A DNA stretch of 64,000 bases, taken from the NCBI RefSeq assembly GCF_019891395.1, contig NZ_CP078143.1, forward strand, positions 1,650,001 through 1,714,000, in the 5' to 3' direction. Positions 1 to 8,803 of the stretch are shown in pieces; position 1 is the stretch's first letter; every line of letters starts with the position of its first letter. Made by a program: the position numbers and the translations under genes. Origin of the DNA: Nitratireductor kimnyeongensis. Its GTDB lineage: Bacteria > Pseudomonadota > Alphaproteobacteria > Rhizobiales > Rhizobiaceae. The notes below the pieces were generated by a model, which saw nothing but the letters and a program-made list of their open reading frames with translations, made no database searches and had not been told where the DNA came from.

Positions 1-962
1 CGCTCGATCAGACGATAGTAACCGACGAGCGAGACAAGCGGATCCACCTGGCCATGGCCGGTGGATGGGGTTTTGATGGTGCGTTCCCCCAGATCACGCG
101 AGGAGAAGCTCGCAATCTGGGCACCGAAGCCGCGCAGCTTTTCGAGCGACTGCGCGCTTGAAGCAAGCGCTGCGTCTTCCGGCACAAAGGCAAGAATGGG
201 AAAGCCCTTGTCGACCAGCTGCATGGGCCCGTGCATTAGCTCGGCGAGGGAGAACGCTTCCGCATGAAGCTGGGCCGTCTCTTTTGCCTTCAGGGCCGCT
301 TCCAGCGCAATGGCGAAGCCAGGACCACGACCGGCAGTGTAGATCGACCCGGCATTTGTCAGGAGTGGCAGCGCCGGCTCCCAGTCCACGTCGCAGGCGG
401 CGGCCAGCGCCCCGGGCAGCCGACCGAGCGCGTCCTTAAGCGCTGCATCACCCGAAGCTGCCTGCGTGACGCCGGCGAGTGCTGCTGCAGACGCGATGAA
501 GCTCTTGGTCGCCGCGACGCTCCGCTCCGTTCCGGCATGGATCGGCAAGACGATGTCGGCCGCCTTCGCAAGCGGGCTGTCCGCAACGTTGACCACTGCA
601 AGCGTAACCGCGCCGCCCTTCTTGGCCGATGCCTGCGCGGCGACAATGTCAGGGCTCCCTCCGGACTGGGAAATGGTGATGTGCAGCGCGCGCTCCAGTT
701 TTAGCGACGCGTCATAGACGGACGCCACCGAAGGGCCGATGGAGGCCACGGGAATGCCCGTGTGGATCTCGAACAGATATTTGAAGAAGCTCGCGGCATG
801 ATCCGACGAGCCCCGCGCCGACATGCTCACCACGGCGGGTCCGCGCTCGGCAATCACCCGGCCAAGTTCGGCGAAGGTCTTTGCCTCTTGCGCAAAAAGC
901 CGCTCTACCGCCTCGGCGGCCTCGGCGGTTTCCTGAAACATCAGGGAAGGCGTGTTAGTCAT
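1..962 (-). CDS. SIS-domain sugar-phosphate isomerase/deaminase (GlmS-like isomerase half, NagB-II type), C-terminus beyond window
   Basis: Reading the minus strand from ATG at 962 gives about 320 codons with no stop before the window edge; GlmS-like SIS proteins without the glutaminase domain run about 340 residues, so only a short C-terminal piece is missing. Two SIS folds are visible: an N-terminal one with SARGSSDHAA and SQSGGSPD, and a second with TAGRGPGFA followed by EAALKAKE and AELMHGPM, the conserved signature of the fructose-6-phosphate-binding isomerase domain. The family acts in the cytosol on glucosamine-6-phosphate or related amino-sugar phosphates (deaminating isomerase). It begins 39 bases after the murQ stop on the same strand, so both are likely one operon for amino-sugar or recycled MurNAc catabolism, controlled by the divergent GntR regulator. 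The exact substrate is inferred from context; other SIS isomerases (AgaS-like) cannot be excluded. Confidence 0.85.
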   Translation of the reverse strand, partial: MTNTPSLMFQETAEAAEAVERLFAQEAKTFAELGRVIAERGPAVVSMSARGSSDHAASFFKYLFEIHTGIPVASIGPSVASVYDASLKLERALHITISQSGGSPDIVAAQASAKKGGAVTLAVVNVADSPLAKAADIVLPIHAGTERSVAATKSFIASAAALAGVTQAASGDAALKDALGRLPGALAAACDVDWEPALPLLTNAGSIYTAGRGPGFAIALEAALKAKETAQLHAEAFSLAELMHGPMQLVDKGFPILAFVPEDAALASSAQSLEKLRGFGAQIASFSSRDLGERTIKTPSTGHGQVDPLVSLVGYYRLIE

Positions 963-1001
963 CTCAGTCTTTCCGTCGTTGATGTTGAGAAACGGGTTTG
1001 T

Positions 1002-1892
1002 TCAACCCAGTTCGGCGATTGCACGATGCAGGTCGTCGCCGTTCCGCTCGAGCGCGACGTGCGCTTCCTCGGCCGAGAGCCCCCGCACGACGAGAACCGC
1101 CGGCTTGACATGAAAATCCGTTTTCTCGAGTGCGGCTCGCGCAGACCCTTCATCACAGTCCGCGACCTCTGTCAGCATCTCAACGGCGCGTTGAACGAGC
1201 TTCCTGTTGGAGGGCTTCATATCCACCATGCGGCCGCGATAGACTTTGCCGAGCCGCATCATCACTGCTGTCGAGAAAAGGTTGATCGCGATCTTCTGGC
1301 TTGTACCAGCCCCCATGCGCGTGGAGCCGGCAAGCACCTCCGCTCCCGTTGCGAGAAGCACGGGGCAATCGGCGCTTTCGAGAAGCGCGCTGCCGGGATT
1401 GTTGGCGATGCCGATGGTCAGCGCACCCCGCGCCTTGGCGGCCTCGATTGCCGCCAATGTATAAGGTGTACTGCCGCTCGCCGCGAGCCCGATCACCACA
1501 TCGAGAGGCCCGCAAGCCAGCGCATCAATCTCGTCTCGACCCGCAGCCTCATCATCTTCGGCACTCTCGCGTGCTTCAGCCACGCTGATGCTGCCTCCGG
1601 CCAGCAAAAACAGGCTACGCTCCTCCGGCCATCCAAACGTGGGGTAAAGCTCGACCGCATCCAACATTGCCACACGGCCCGAAGTTCCTGCTCCCGCATA
1701 GATGAGCCGGCTCTCGGGATTCGCAAGACGCTGCACTGCCGCTTCAACAGCCTCTTCCAGAGCCGGAAGGGCGGCAGAGGCCGCATCCATTGCAGCGCGC
1801 TGACCATCGAGCATGGCATTCAGCATATCCGCGGTCGAAAACCGCTCAATGTCACGATACGCTTGGCTTGCTGTTTCTGTCGCTGTTGTCAT
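1002..1892 (-). CDS. murQ: N-acetylmuramic acid 6-phosphate etherase
   Basis: This 296-residue protein aligns along its length with MurQ, which cleaves the lactyl ether of MurNAc-6-phosphate to give GlcNAc-6-phosphate and D-lactate during peptidoglycan recycling. The SIS phosphosugar site YAGAGTSGR lies near residues 65-73. Glu81 (in DAVELYPTFG) and Glu112 (in ESAEDDEAAG) sit where the catalytic glutamates of characterised MurQ proteins lie, and GTSQKIAINLFST plus the MVDM motif are typical. An upstream in-frame codon could add 18 residues, but the ATG at 1892 matches family length (about 300). It is first of a minus-strand pair with the SIS isomerase and divergent from a GntR regulator; an operator-like site lies within 60 bases of the start. 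A MurNAc kinase and transporter would be expected beyond the left edge. Confidence 0.93.
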   Translation of the reverse strand: MTTATETASQAYRDIERFSTADMLNAMLDGQRAAMDAASAALPALEEAVEAAVQRLANPESRLIYAGAGTSGRVAMLDAVELYPTFGWPEERSLFLLAGGSISVAEARESAEDDEAAGRDEIDALACGPLDVVIGLAASGSTPYTLAAIEAAKARGALTIGIANNPGSALLESADCPVLLATGAEVLAGSTRMGAGTSQKIAINLFSTAVMMRLGKVYRGRMVDMKPSNRKLVQRAVEMLTEVADCDEGSARAALEKTDFHVKPAVLVVRGLSAEEAHVALERNGDDLHRAIAELG

Positions 1893-1930
1893 GGTCGGCT
1901 CTCTGGTTTCGGGTTCGCCGTCTATGATAG

Positions 1931-1948
1931 ACCAATTTAATACCAAAT
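1931..1948. promoter_or_regulatory. Candidate GntR operator 1, murQ side
   Basis: ACCAATTTAATACCAAAT lies 39 bases upstream of murQ. The 12-mer AATTTAATACCA within it (1934-1945) recurs exactly once more in the same intergenic region, at 2097-2108 beside the regulator gene. AT-rich sites with TGG/CCA ends are what UTRA-type GntR regulators of amino-sugar genes usually bind. The assignment to the adjacent GntR protein is inference. Confidence 0.5.
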
Positions 1949-2086
1949 GAATTAGCAGGCATCCTCATGAAAATCCATTCCCGTGGCTCGGAAAATCTCG
2001 AAAAGTCTTGATATGCCGAACATCAAGGCGTCGAGCAGTGATCTTGTGCGCGTCGTTCTTGCAAATATCCTAAACCCCATCCATAA

Positions 2087-2109
2087 TTGGACTTAAAATT
2101 TAATACCAG
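2087..2109. promoter_or_regulatory. Candidate GntR operator 2, regulator side
   Basis: The site reads TTGGACTTAAA, a central A, then TTTAATACCAG: an inverted repeat with 8 of 11 arm positions complementary, ending 21 bases before the gntR start. It contains the same AATTTAATACCA 12-mer as the site beside murQ, in the same orientation. The pair suggests one regulator controlling both divergent promoters, including its own. Confidence 0.5.
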
Positions 2110-2130
2110 TCTAGCGAGCGTGCCTGTACG

Positions 2131-2922
2131 ATGACAGATGCCCTTTCGGGGACGAAGGAAGACCTTTGTGCGCTGCTCGCCCGTGAAAGCCGGTTCGACA
2201 CGAGGGATGGGACGCCACGATACATCAGGCTCGCAAACACACTGCGAGAGGTGGTGAGGAACCGGGAGCTGAGCTCCGGCGCGGCGCTGCCATCGGAACG
2301 TCTGTTGGCGGAAATGACAGGCCTCTCGCGCGTCACCGTGCGGCGTGGCATTGAGCTCCTGGTGCGCGAAGGCATCCTCGAACAGCGCCGGGGCTCGGGC
2401 ACCTACGTTCTCGCACCGGTCGAGCGTTTCGAGCAGCCGCTGGCCGCGATCACCAGCTTCACCGAGGACATGCTCTCCTTCGGCCGGAAGCCCGAAACGC
2501 GCTGGGTGGCACGCGAATATGCAAGCCCTTCTGCACAGGAGGCGATGACATTGGGGCTTTCGCCCGGCGATCGTGTGTTGCGCCTGCATCGCCTGCGGCT
2601 TGCCGACGCCCTGCCGCTTGCAGTCGAGCTAGCCATCGTGCCTGCAGATCTGCTGCCGAACCTCTCAATGTTGGGTACCTCGCTTTACACAGCGATGGCG
2701 TCCGCCGGAGCGCGGCCGCATAAGGCGCTGCAACGTATGCATGCCTGCGCACTGCCTGAGTTCGAAGCGCGTCTTCTAGGCGCCGAAACCGGGGAACCCG
2801 CTTTTTTCCTGGAGCGGATTTCCCGAACCGACACAGGACGAGTCGTGGAGTTCACCCGCTCCCACTTCAAAGGCGACCGGTTCGACTTCGTCGCCGAACT
2901 CAATCTGCACCGGGAAACTTAA
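2131..2922 (+). CDS. GntR family transcriptional regulator, HutC/UTRA subfamily
   Basis: The 263-residue protein has a winged helix-turn-helix (about residues 30-96; PRYIRLANTLREVV, then PSERLLAEMTGLSRVTVRRG, and the wing GILEQRRGSGTYV) followed by a UTRA ligand-binding domain (about 120-258; LRLHRLRLADALPLAVE and the C-terminal FTRSHFKGDRFDFVAEL). UTRA domains commonly sense sugar phosphates such as GlcN6P or GlcNAc6P. Divergence from murQ and the SIS isomerase makes it the probable repressor of amino-sugar or MurNAc catabolism. It converges on the di-heme cytochrome gene, whose stop codon overlaps its own 3' end by four bases (2919-2922). Confidence 0.9.
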   Translation: MTDALSGTKEDLCALLARESRFDTRDGTPRYIRLANTLREVVRNRELSSGAALPSERLLAEMTGLSRVTVRRGIELLVREGILEQRRGSGTYVLAPVERFEQPLAAITSFTEDMLSFGRKPETRWVAREYASPSAQEAMTLGLSPGDRVLRLHRLRLADALPLAVELAIVPADLLPNLSMLGTSLYTAMASAGARPHKALQRMHACALPEFEARLLGAETGEPAFFLERISRTDTGRVVEFTRSHFKGDRFDFVAELNLHRET

Positions 2923-4439
2923 AGCGATTCCAGGAAACGGATCAGATTGTCCCGATCCTGTTTTGCCATGTCGATCACGCGGTCACGCGCCGCCTGCGCT
3001 TCCCCACCATGCCATAAGATGGCTTCAAGCAGCGTCCGCGCGCGACCGTCATGCAGGAAGGTCGCTTCCGCATTCACCGTCGCGGTAAGGCCAATGCCCC
3101 AGAGCGGCGGCGTTCGCCATTCATAACCATCGGCGAGACCTTCGCTGCGGCCATCCGCCAGCCCCTCACCCATGTCATGCAACAGCATGTCGGTATACGG
3201 CCAGATTAGCTGGAAGCGCAGGGCCGGATCGTCCACATCGCGCCGGGTCACATATTTCGGTCGATGGCACGAGGCGCAGCCGCTCTCGTAGAAGACCTTT
3301 TTCCCGGCAAGCACCGAAGGCTCGTCCACGTCGCGCCGAACCGGCACCGCGAGATGGCTCGAGTAAAAGGTCACGAGGTTCAAAAGGTCTTCCGGCACCT
3401 CCTCGGCACCCAATCGCTCCTGCGCGCCATGCGGCAGGGCACGGCATTCGACCTGCGCCTCGGTGCAGTCGCCCCAGTGATCCGGCGCAAGCGGGGTTGA
3501 AAGCCCCATGTCGCCGGAAAATGCATCCGCCGTCTGTTCAGCGATGCTGGGCGCGATCGCTTTCCAGCCAAAGCGACCGAGTTTCCATTGTCCTGCCGCG
3601 TCGCGCACCCTTGCCGCGCGTCCGGAAATGCCGTCACCATCTTCATCGTCGGGATCGGCCCAGGCGAGAATGTCGGCCTCGTGCACGCTCTCCAGAAGGC
3701 CGAGCCCGATCATCGGTGGCGCGACGCGCGCTGACATCATCACATCATCACGCATCGGCCCGAAACCGGGATCGGCGATCGCGAGCGTGGGCTTGCGCAG
3801 CGTGACCGTTTCGCCGCCAGAGAGCGGAACAGTTACAACATCATAAGCAATGTCGACGCGCCCCTCTGGATTGAGACCCGCCACCACGTGGTCCTGCAAC
3901 TGCAACCCGTAGACAGGATCAGGTGCTGCAGGCAGACGACCATCAGCAATCGCCGCTTCCTGCTCCTTGTCCGCCGGAACGGACAGTCGCACGAGCAGTG
4001 ACACCGCCGAATCCCCGGACTTCGCCGGCGCATGACCACGCCCGTCCTTGATATGGCATGACTGGCAGGCCCGTGCATTGAATAGCGGGCCAAGCCCGTC
4101 AGAAGCCTGCGTCGAGGAGGGCGAGGAGACCCAATCCTTGCGGAAAAGACCGTTCCCGAGAAGGAAGCGTTCCAGTTCGGCAAATTCCAGATTGGCGGAA
4201 GAGTGCGAGAACGCGTCAGCATTGATCAGCTTCATCGACGTGGTCGCGCCTGCGGACATGCGCTCGAAACGTTCAGGCTTGTCAAAAGCGGTCGCGGGCC
4301 GGATCACCTTTTCCACCCGCTTGCGATCCTTCTCACTCAGATCATCACGGAAACCTTGCGACAAATTCTCCGCCTGGGCGGACAACGCCACGAAAGAAAA
4401 CAGGCCGGTGAAAAGCGCGGCGCGGACAGAAACGTTCAT
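2919..4439 (-). CDS. Di-heme c-type cytochrome oxidoreductase (DUF1111 family)
   Basis: The 506-residue protein begins with a Sec-type signal peptide (cleavage near SAQA-EN, residue 24), so it should be periplasmic. Two haem c attachment motifs are visible, CQSCH near residue 127 and CASCH near 384, and the C-terminal part (YTDMLLHDMG, RTPPLWGIG, FLHDGRARTLLEAILWHGGEA) is the hallmark of the DUF1111 di-haem 'thiol oxidoreductase' family. Members are often next to imelysin proteins, as here: the imelysin gene is 58 bases upstream on the same strand. The combination is associated with periplasmic iron handling, but the electron donor and substrate are unknown. The 3' end overlaps the convergent gntR gene by four bases. 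Confidence 0.88.
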   Translation of the reverse strand: MNVSVRAALFTGLFSFVALSAQAENLSQGFRDDLSEKDRKRVEKVIRPATAFDKPERFERMSAGATTSMKLINADAFSHSSANLEFAELERFLLGNGLFRKDWVSSPSSTQASDGLGPLFNARACQSCHIKDGRGHAPAKSGDSAVSLLVRLSVPADKEQEAAIADGRLPAAPDPVYGLQLQDHVVAGLNPEGRVDIAYDVVTVPLSGGETVTLRKPTLAIADPGFGPMRDDVMMSARVAPPMIGLGLLESVHEADILAWADPDDEDGDGISGRAARVRDAAGQWKLGRFGWKAIAPSIAEQTADAFSGDMGLSTPLAPDHWGDCTEAQVECRALPHGAQERLGAEEVPEDLLNLVTFYSSHLAVPVRRDVDEPSVLAGKKVFYESGCASCHRPKYVTRRDVDDPALRFQLIWPYTDMLLHDMGEGLADGRSEGLADGYEWRTPPLWGIGLTATVNAEATFLHDGRARTLLEAILWHGGEAQAARDRVIDMAKQDRDNLIRFLESL

Positions 4440-4497
4440 GGAAAGGGTCTATACAAATGAACACCGGGCCGACAAGCGGCCCGGTGCAAAATTGATA

Positions 4498-5754
4498 TCA
4501 CTCAAAAACGGCGTCGGGATCATCGAGGCTGTCAGAGCCTTCCAGCTCGATACCCGAGAGATCGAGCGCCACGACCACCCGTTCAAGAGAACGGGTCTGG
4601 TCTACGAGACCATCGATAGCCGCCTGTACAACGGCATTCCCTTCCTCATTGCCTTGACCGATCATCTGATCATAGGCTTCGCCACCCTCCGCGCGCTCCT
4701 TCAGCGCCGACATCGCTTCCAGTGTCGCATCGAGTTTCGACTTCATCTCCTCCGCCAGCGCCGGGTCCTTCTCCGACACCAGGTCAGCAAGGCTCGGACC
4801 TTCGACCTTGGATCCATCGACGCGCTCATAAGAGCCGAAATAGACATTTCGTATGCCGACAAGATCATAATAATGGCTGTTATGCGTGTTGTCGGAGAAA
4901 CAGTCATGCTCCTCTTCGGGATCGTTGAGAAGCAGGCCCAGCTTCATGCGCTCGCCGGCCAACTCGCCATAGGAAAGCGAGCCAAGCCCCGTCAGCATGG
5001 CCGTCAGGCCGACCTTCGGGTCAGCCGTCACCTCCGCGCGTGCCTCACCATCGGTCTGCCAGTTGGCCACCATTTCTTCCAGATCGGTGACCAGGAGATC
5101 TGCAGCGGCCTGTAAATACTGGCCGCGACGGTCGCAATTGTCGCCGGTGCAGTTCTCAGTGTCGAAATCGGTGTGGGCGCGCGCTCCGGCTCCAGCGTCG
5201 GTTCCGTTGAGATCCTGCCCCCAGAGAAGAAACTCGATTGCGTGATAGCCCGTCGCCACATTCGCCTCAATGCCGCCGACCTCGTGAAGCGACTGGATAA
5301 CCTCTGGTGTGATCTCTGAGACATCGATCTCCGTACCGCCGGCGCTCACCTTGTCATTGGCAACCACGTTGACCGTGTAGAATTCGTTGGCATCGGATTC
5401 GGTGCCATAGCCGGCATCGACATAGTCGATCAAACCCTCATCCAACGGCCAGGCATTCACCTTGCCTTCCCATTCATCGACAATCGCGTTGCCGAAGCGA
5501 TAGGCCTCACTCTGCTGATAGGGCTCGCGCGACGCAAGCCAGGCCTCACGGGCAGCTGCCAGCGTCTCCTCGGAAGGGCTTTCCACGAGCTTGTTCACCG
5601 CGTCGCGCAGAGCTTTCGCGGTTTCAAGGCTGTCCTCATAAGTGGCCAGCGCGATGTCCGCATAAGCGGAAACGACCTCCTGCGGCTCGGCTGCAAAAGC
5701 CGGTGAGGCCATGACGGCCGTCAATGCGGTGCCGATCAATAAGCGACGCTTCAT
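4498..5754 (-). CDS. Imelysin family iron-regulated periplasmic protein (IrpA-like)
   Basis: From ATG at 5754 the protein has 418 residues with a signal peptide ending near AFA-AEP (residue 22). It carries the imelysin motif GxHxxE as GYHAIE at 169-174, the element conserved across EfeO-M75 and imelysin proteins and proposed to bind metal. The region SDNTHNSHYYDL is also typical of IrpA-like members. I preferred this start over an upstream in-frame one because a strong ribosome site (GAGAGGGGAAG) precedes it and the signal peptide then begins MKRR. It probably forms a two-gene operon with the di-haem cytochrome downstream. The family is generally iron-regulated; I saw no clear Irr or RirA box in the 138 bases upstream. 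Confidence 0.88.
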   Translation of the reverse strand: MKRRLLIGTALTAVMASPAFAAEPQEVVSAYADIALATYEDSLETAKALRDAVNKLVESPSEETLAAAREAWLASREPYQQSEAYRFGNAIVDEWEGKVNAWPLDEGLIDYVDAGYGTESDANEFYTVNVVANDKVSAGGTEIDVSEITPEVIQSLHEVGGIEANVATGYHAIEFLLWGQDLNGTDAGAGARAHTDFDTENCTGDNCDRRGQYLQAAADLLVTDLEEMVANWQTDGEARAEVTADPKVGLTAMLTGLGSLSYGELAGERMKLGLLLNDPEEEHDCFSDNTHNSHYYDLVGIRNVYFGSYERVDGSKVEGPSLADLVSEKDPALAEEMKSKLDATLEAMSALKERAEGGEAYDQMIGQGNEEGNAVVQAAIDGLVDQTRSLERVVVALDLSGIELEGSDSLDDPDAVFE

Positions 5755-5892
5755 AAGACTTCCCCTCTCGTCCAATCCAGATCACCGACCGCACGAAAAG
5801 CACGACCGACCAGCGGTCGACGACCGCCACCAAATAATGTGGATTTAAATTATCAGGTTTATGAAGGCAAGCCCGGCCCGGCGTTTTGCGAG

Positions 5893-7107
5893 CTACTCCA
5901 TCGCCTTGACCGCTATTACTGCATTGGTCCCGCCGAATGCGAAACCATTGCTAAGCGCAACTCTTACATCGCGCTTGCGCGCTTCATTCGGCGTTACGTC
6001 CAGATCGCAATCGGGGTCATTTTCCCGATAGCCAGCGGTCGGAGGCACGATTCCATCCCGAATTGCCATCACACACGCTATCAGCTCCAGAGCACCGGAC
6101 GCACCCAGGCAATGCGCGTGCATCGATTTGGTGGACGACACAGAGAGTTTTGGCGCATGTTTCCCAAAAACACGTTTGATCGCTTCCGTTTCGATCTTGT
6201 CGTTGGCTTTGGTGCCGGTGCCATGCGCGTTGATGTAATCCACCTCGTCAATCGAGAGACCGGCTTCGCGCAAACAAGATTTCAGGGCTGAGACCGGACC
6301 TTCCACCGTGGGAGCCACAATATCGGATGCATCGGCCGACATGCCACCACCGGCGAGTTCGGCTAGGATGGTCGCGCCGCGCGCCTGGGCATGTTCCAAA
6401 GTCTCAAGCACCGCAATGCCGGCGCCCTCACCAAGCACCAGACCATTGCGGTCAGCCGAAAAGGGGCGACAGGTCTCGGATGCAAGAACCCGCAGCGCTT
6501 CCCACCCTTTCAGAATACCATATATCAAAGGCGCATCAGAACCGCCGGCAAGCATCACGTCGGCACGGCCGAGCCTGATTTGATCGGCAGCGGCCAATAT
6601 CGCATGGTTGGATGAGGAACAGGCGGATGTGGCGCCGAAAACGGGGCCACGCAGACCGAGTGTCATACTGACCTGCCCGGCAGCGGCTCCTGGCATTACG
6701 CGCGGAACGGTGAAAATCCCGGTACGCGGTTTTCCTTCCAGAAGGATGGCGCGGTAACTGTCTTCAATGGCTTCCCAGCCACAAACTCCCGTGCCAACCA
6801 CGGCACCCACGCGATGCGTGTTCCCGTCATCTACCGTGTAACCGGACTGCGCCAGAGCCTCCTTCGCGGAAATTGCCGCAAGAAGGCTGAAACGGTCCAT
6901 CGTCACAAGCCGCTTGCGGTCGATCCCGTGCTCGGGCAATTCCTTGATTTCAGCGCCTATGCGTACTTTCAGCTCATGAAGCGGAGCCGTCGTGATCGGT
7001 CCAATCGCCTGTTGGCCAGTCTTCATCGAAGACCAGATGGACTGGACGTCGGTTCCAAGCGCGCAGATGCCGCCGATGCCGGTTATGACGATGCGCGGCG
7101 CTGTCAT
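5893..7107 (-). CDS. Beta-ketoacyl-ACP synthase, FabF/NodE-like
   Basis: This 404-residue thiolase-fold enzyme should condense malonyl-ACP with an acyl chain. The active site is complete: Cys163 in [10 protein letters not shown], His295 in [11 protein letters not shown], Lys327 and His332 in [14 protein letters not shown], and the C-terminal [11 protein letters not shown] loop. The gene starts immediately after the stop of the upstream acyl carrier protein gene with no intervening base, so the two are translationally coupled. That arrangement, with an ACP resembling NodF, parallels the nodFE pair that makes special polyunsaturated acyl chains; no other nod gene is in the window, so the product is unknown. 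A housekeeping FabF normally sits in the fabD-fabG-acpP cluster, which is not here. Confidence 0.88.
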   Translation of the reverse strand: MTAPRIVITGIGGICALGTDVQSIWSSMKTGQQAIGPITTAPLHELKVRIGAEIKELPEHGIDRKRLVTMDRFSLLAAISAKEALAQSGYTVDDGNTHRVGAVVGTGVCGWEAIEDSYRAILLEGKPRTGIFTVPRVMPGAAAGQVSMTLGLRGPVFGATSACSSSNHAILAAADQIRLGRADVMLAGGSDAPLIYGILKGWEALRVLASETCRPFSADRNGLVLGEGAGIAVLETLEHAQARGATILAELAGGGMSADASDIVAPTVEGPVSALKSCLREAGLSIDEVDYINAHGTGTKANDKIETEAIKRVFGKHAPKLSVSSTKSMHAHCLGASGALELIACVMAIRDGIVPPTAGYRENDPDCDLDVTPNEARKRDVRVALSNGFAFGGTNAVIAVKAME

Positions 7108-7383
7108 CTATTTCTTGGCATCCACCAGTTCACGCACAGCGGCGACGATATCCTTCACCGTTTCCATGCTCTCCCAGGCCTCAGCCGTATTCATCTCAAC
7201 CTCGATGTTGAACTCATCTTCGACATCGAAAATGATCTCGGTGAGCTCGAGAGAGTGAATGCCGAGATCAGCCAGAGGCGTATCAAGCGTGATTGTCTCG
7301 ACGTCATCCTGCGCATGGGTCTTGATTTTTTCCAGGATCGTCTTGCCGATTTCATCGGTGCTCAAACTGGCTTCAGCATTCAT
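7108..7383 (-). CDS. Specialised acyl carrier protein, NodF-like
   Basis: This is a 91-residue acidic carrier protein. Ser44 in LGIHSLEL is the expected phosphopantetheine attachment site, and the helix-III region EMNTAEAWESM strongly resembles NodF-type ACPs. It differs from the AcpXL carrier used for very-long-chain lipid A acyl groups. Unusually, the residue before the serine is His43 where carrier proteins nearly always have Asp (DSL); the codon reads CAC. The start is supported by GAGGAGAAG upstream. It directly precedes its partner ketosynthase, so the pair probably builds one dedicated acyl chain. Whether holo-ACP synthase modifies an HSL motif efficiently is an open question. Confidence 0.85.
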   Translation of the reverse strand: MNAEASLSTDEIGKTILEKIKTHAQDDVETITLDTPLADLGIHSLELTEIIFDVEDEFNIEVEMNTAEAWESMETVKDIVAAVRELVDAKK

Positions 7384-7529
7384 GCAACTTCTCCTCGGAC
7401 CACTATTGCGCTGGCTGGCGTGCCATGGGCAAGGCGTCCGCGCTTTACTCTGAACAAATCACATCCATAAGAAACCAAAGCGCGGCGTGCGGCAAGAGTA
7501 GGTGGTGCATATCCGCCGGTGCTGCACAT

Positions 7530-8027
7530 TCAGTTTCTGTTGGCGCCGCCCTTCACAAAAATCGTCACGCCGCCACGTTCAGCATATTCAAGGGCAACAA
7601 CATCCCTAAGCTGGATGGAGCGCGAATCCACAGCATGGAAAAAAAGCGCGCTGCCCTCAATGGCCTCCCGCAGCATGGCGATCTCGTCTTCGTTCTCGAC
7701 GAGAGCAGAAGCTATACTGCCGTCCTTTTCTTCCAGATCCGGAAGAAAGACGATGTCAATCTCGTCAAGTGAAAACGTCTTACGTACCCGCTCGGCATTC
7801 TGAGCGGTGGCGTCGATAGCCGCCAAAATCCGGCTGCTCGCTGCATCCGCCTCGACCTCCTCGGTTTTCACCTCGGAGCCAACGATTGCGTCAATCGCTT
7901 CTTCCCGCTGCAGTCCCTGCGCGAAAAGTGGCGTCTGCAGCGCAAATGCCGCCGCGATCGCGAGGCCAATAATCAGATGAAGTCTGGTATCGACCGCTGC
8001 CGGCCGATCCATAATACTCAAGCTCAT
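7530..8027 (-). CDS. Hypothetical exported or membrane-anchored protein
   Basis: A 165-residue protein I do not recognise. It has one hydrophobic stretch near residues 17-36 (LHLIIGLAIAAAFAL) followed by QTPLFAQG, which reads as an uncleaved anchor or a signal peptide; the rest is acidic and soluble, with SLDEIDIVFLPDLEE and a C-terminal beta-rich segment (GGVTIFVKGG). It lies upstream of the ACP gene on the same strand, 146 bases away, and downstream of the lyxose isomerase gene. No catalytic motif is visible. Codon use looks normal for the window and the frame is open end to end, so I think it is a real gene. Confidence 0.6.
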   Translation of the reverse strand: MSLSIMDRPAAVDTRLHLIIGLAIAAAFALQTPLFAQGLQREEAIDAIVGSEVKTEEVEADAASSRILAAIDATAQNAERVRKTFSLDEIDIVFLPDLEEKDGSIASALVENEDEIAMLREAIEGSALFFHAVDSRSIQLRDVVALEYAERGGVTIFVKGGANRN

Positions 8028-8106
8028 GGTTCAATCCCGTGTTCTCGCCGCGCAGAAAACATGTTCTGCCACGGAAGGCAACGGGCGCAGCGCAGCGCAG
8101 GTTCCG

Positions 8107-8790
8107 TCAGAGCCAGGTTGGATAATCTGAAACCAGCAGCCGATAGGGATCTTGATCTTCCTCAATCTCGGAGAACCGCGCTATCGGGTCGGCAAAAATA
8201 TTGTCGCTCACGTCATCGTTTACGGTAGAAACCTCACCGATCAGCACATCCTGCTTTTCTCCCCAGAAGGCATGCCAGACCCCAGGAAGAAGCGTAACGC
8301 TCTCGCCAGGCTGCAATCTCAGGACACCGCCTGCATCCACACAGCGCATCACCCCGTCCGTGGGCACAGTGACCGGAGCCGTCCGATCAATGTTGCCATC
8401 CGCATCGGAAGCGAAAAGCTCGATGCAGAGCGTTCCGCCGCCGCGATTGATGATATCCTCGGCCTTGATTGCGTGGGTGTGCATCGGTGCGAGCTGATCG
8501 CGCCGGGAAATCATGATCTTCTCGGCATAAAGCATGCCGCGGCCGTGTTTCAGATCGTCCTGATTGCCGTTGCGCACCGTGAAGAGGAATAGGCCGCATC
8601 GATCGAAATCGCCGCGGCCATAGTCGGTAATGTCCCAGCCAAGACTCGCGTCGACGATCCCGCCGATCGAATCGCGCCTTTGCTTCATCTCATCGGGCGT
8701 CCAATCCGCAAAGGGCGGCATTACATAGCCGAAGGAACGGATGAACGCCTCTCCTTCGCGCAAAATCTCATTGACTTTCGACCGTTTCAC
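8107..8790 (-). CDS. D-lyxose/D-mannose isomerase (DUF1498 cupin family)
   Basis: From GTG at 8790, which has a good ribosome site (GGGAGG, five bases upstream), the protein is 227 residues, the usual length of this cupin-type isomerase. The conserved body is present: RSFGYVMPPFADW, GLFLFTVRNG, YAEKIMISRRDQLAPMHTH, the metal-binding KAEDIINRGGGTLCIEL region, and a late PGVWHAFWG. It should interconvert D-lyxose and D-xylulose (or D-mannose and D-fructose) with a divalent metal. An upstream in-frame start would add 22 residues but would run through a long palindrome and lacks a ribosome site. No sugar kinase, transporter or regulator for lyxose is nearby; regulation probably acts through that palindrome. 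Confidence 0.85.
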   Translation of the reverse strand: MKRSKVNEILREGEAFIRSFGYVMPPFADWTPDEMKQRRDSIGGIVDASLGWDITDYGRGDFDRCGLFLFTVRNGNQDDLKHGRGMLYAEKIMISRRDQLAPMHTHAIKAEDIINRGGGTLCIELFASDADGNIDRTAPVTVPTDGVMRCVDAGGVLRLQPGESVTLLPGVWHAFWGEKQDVLIGEVSTVNDDVSDNIFADPIARFSEIEEDQDPYRLLVSDYPTWL

Positions 8791-8803
8791 CGCCGCCTCC
8801 CAA

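Noticed and set aside
762..1940. 392-codon plus-strand open frame opposite murQ and the SIS gene
   Set aside because: It is antisense to two well-supported genes, with a Cys/His/Arg-rich composition typical of a shadow frame.
4048..5115. 355-codon plus-strand frame opposite the di-haem and imelysin genes
   Set aside because: It crosses two strong minus-strand genes and lacks any family similarity I can see.
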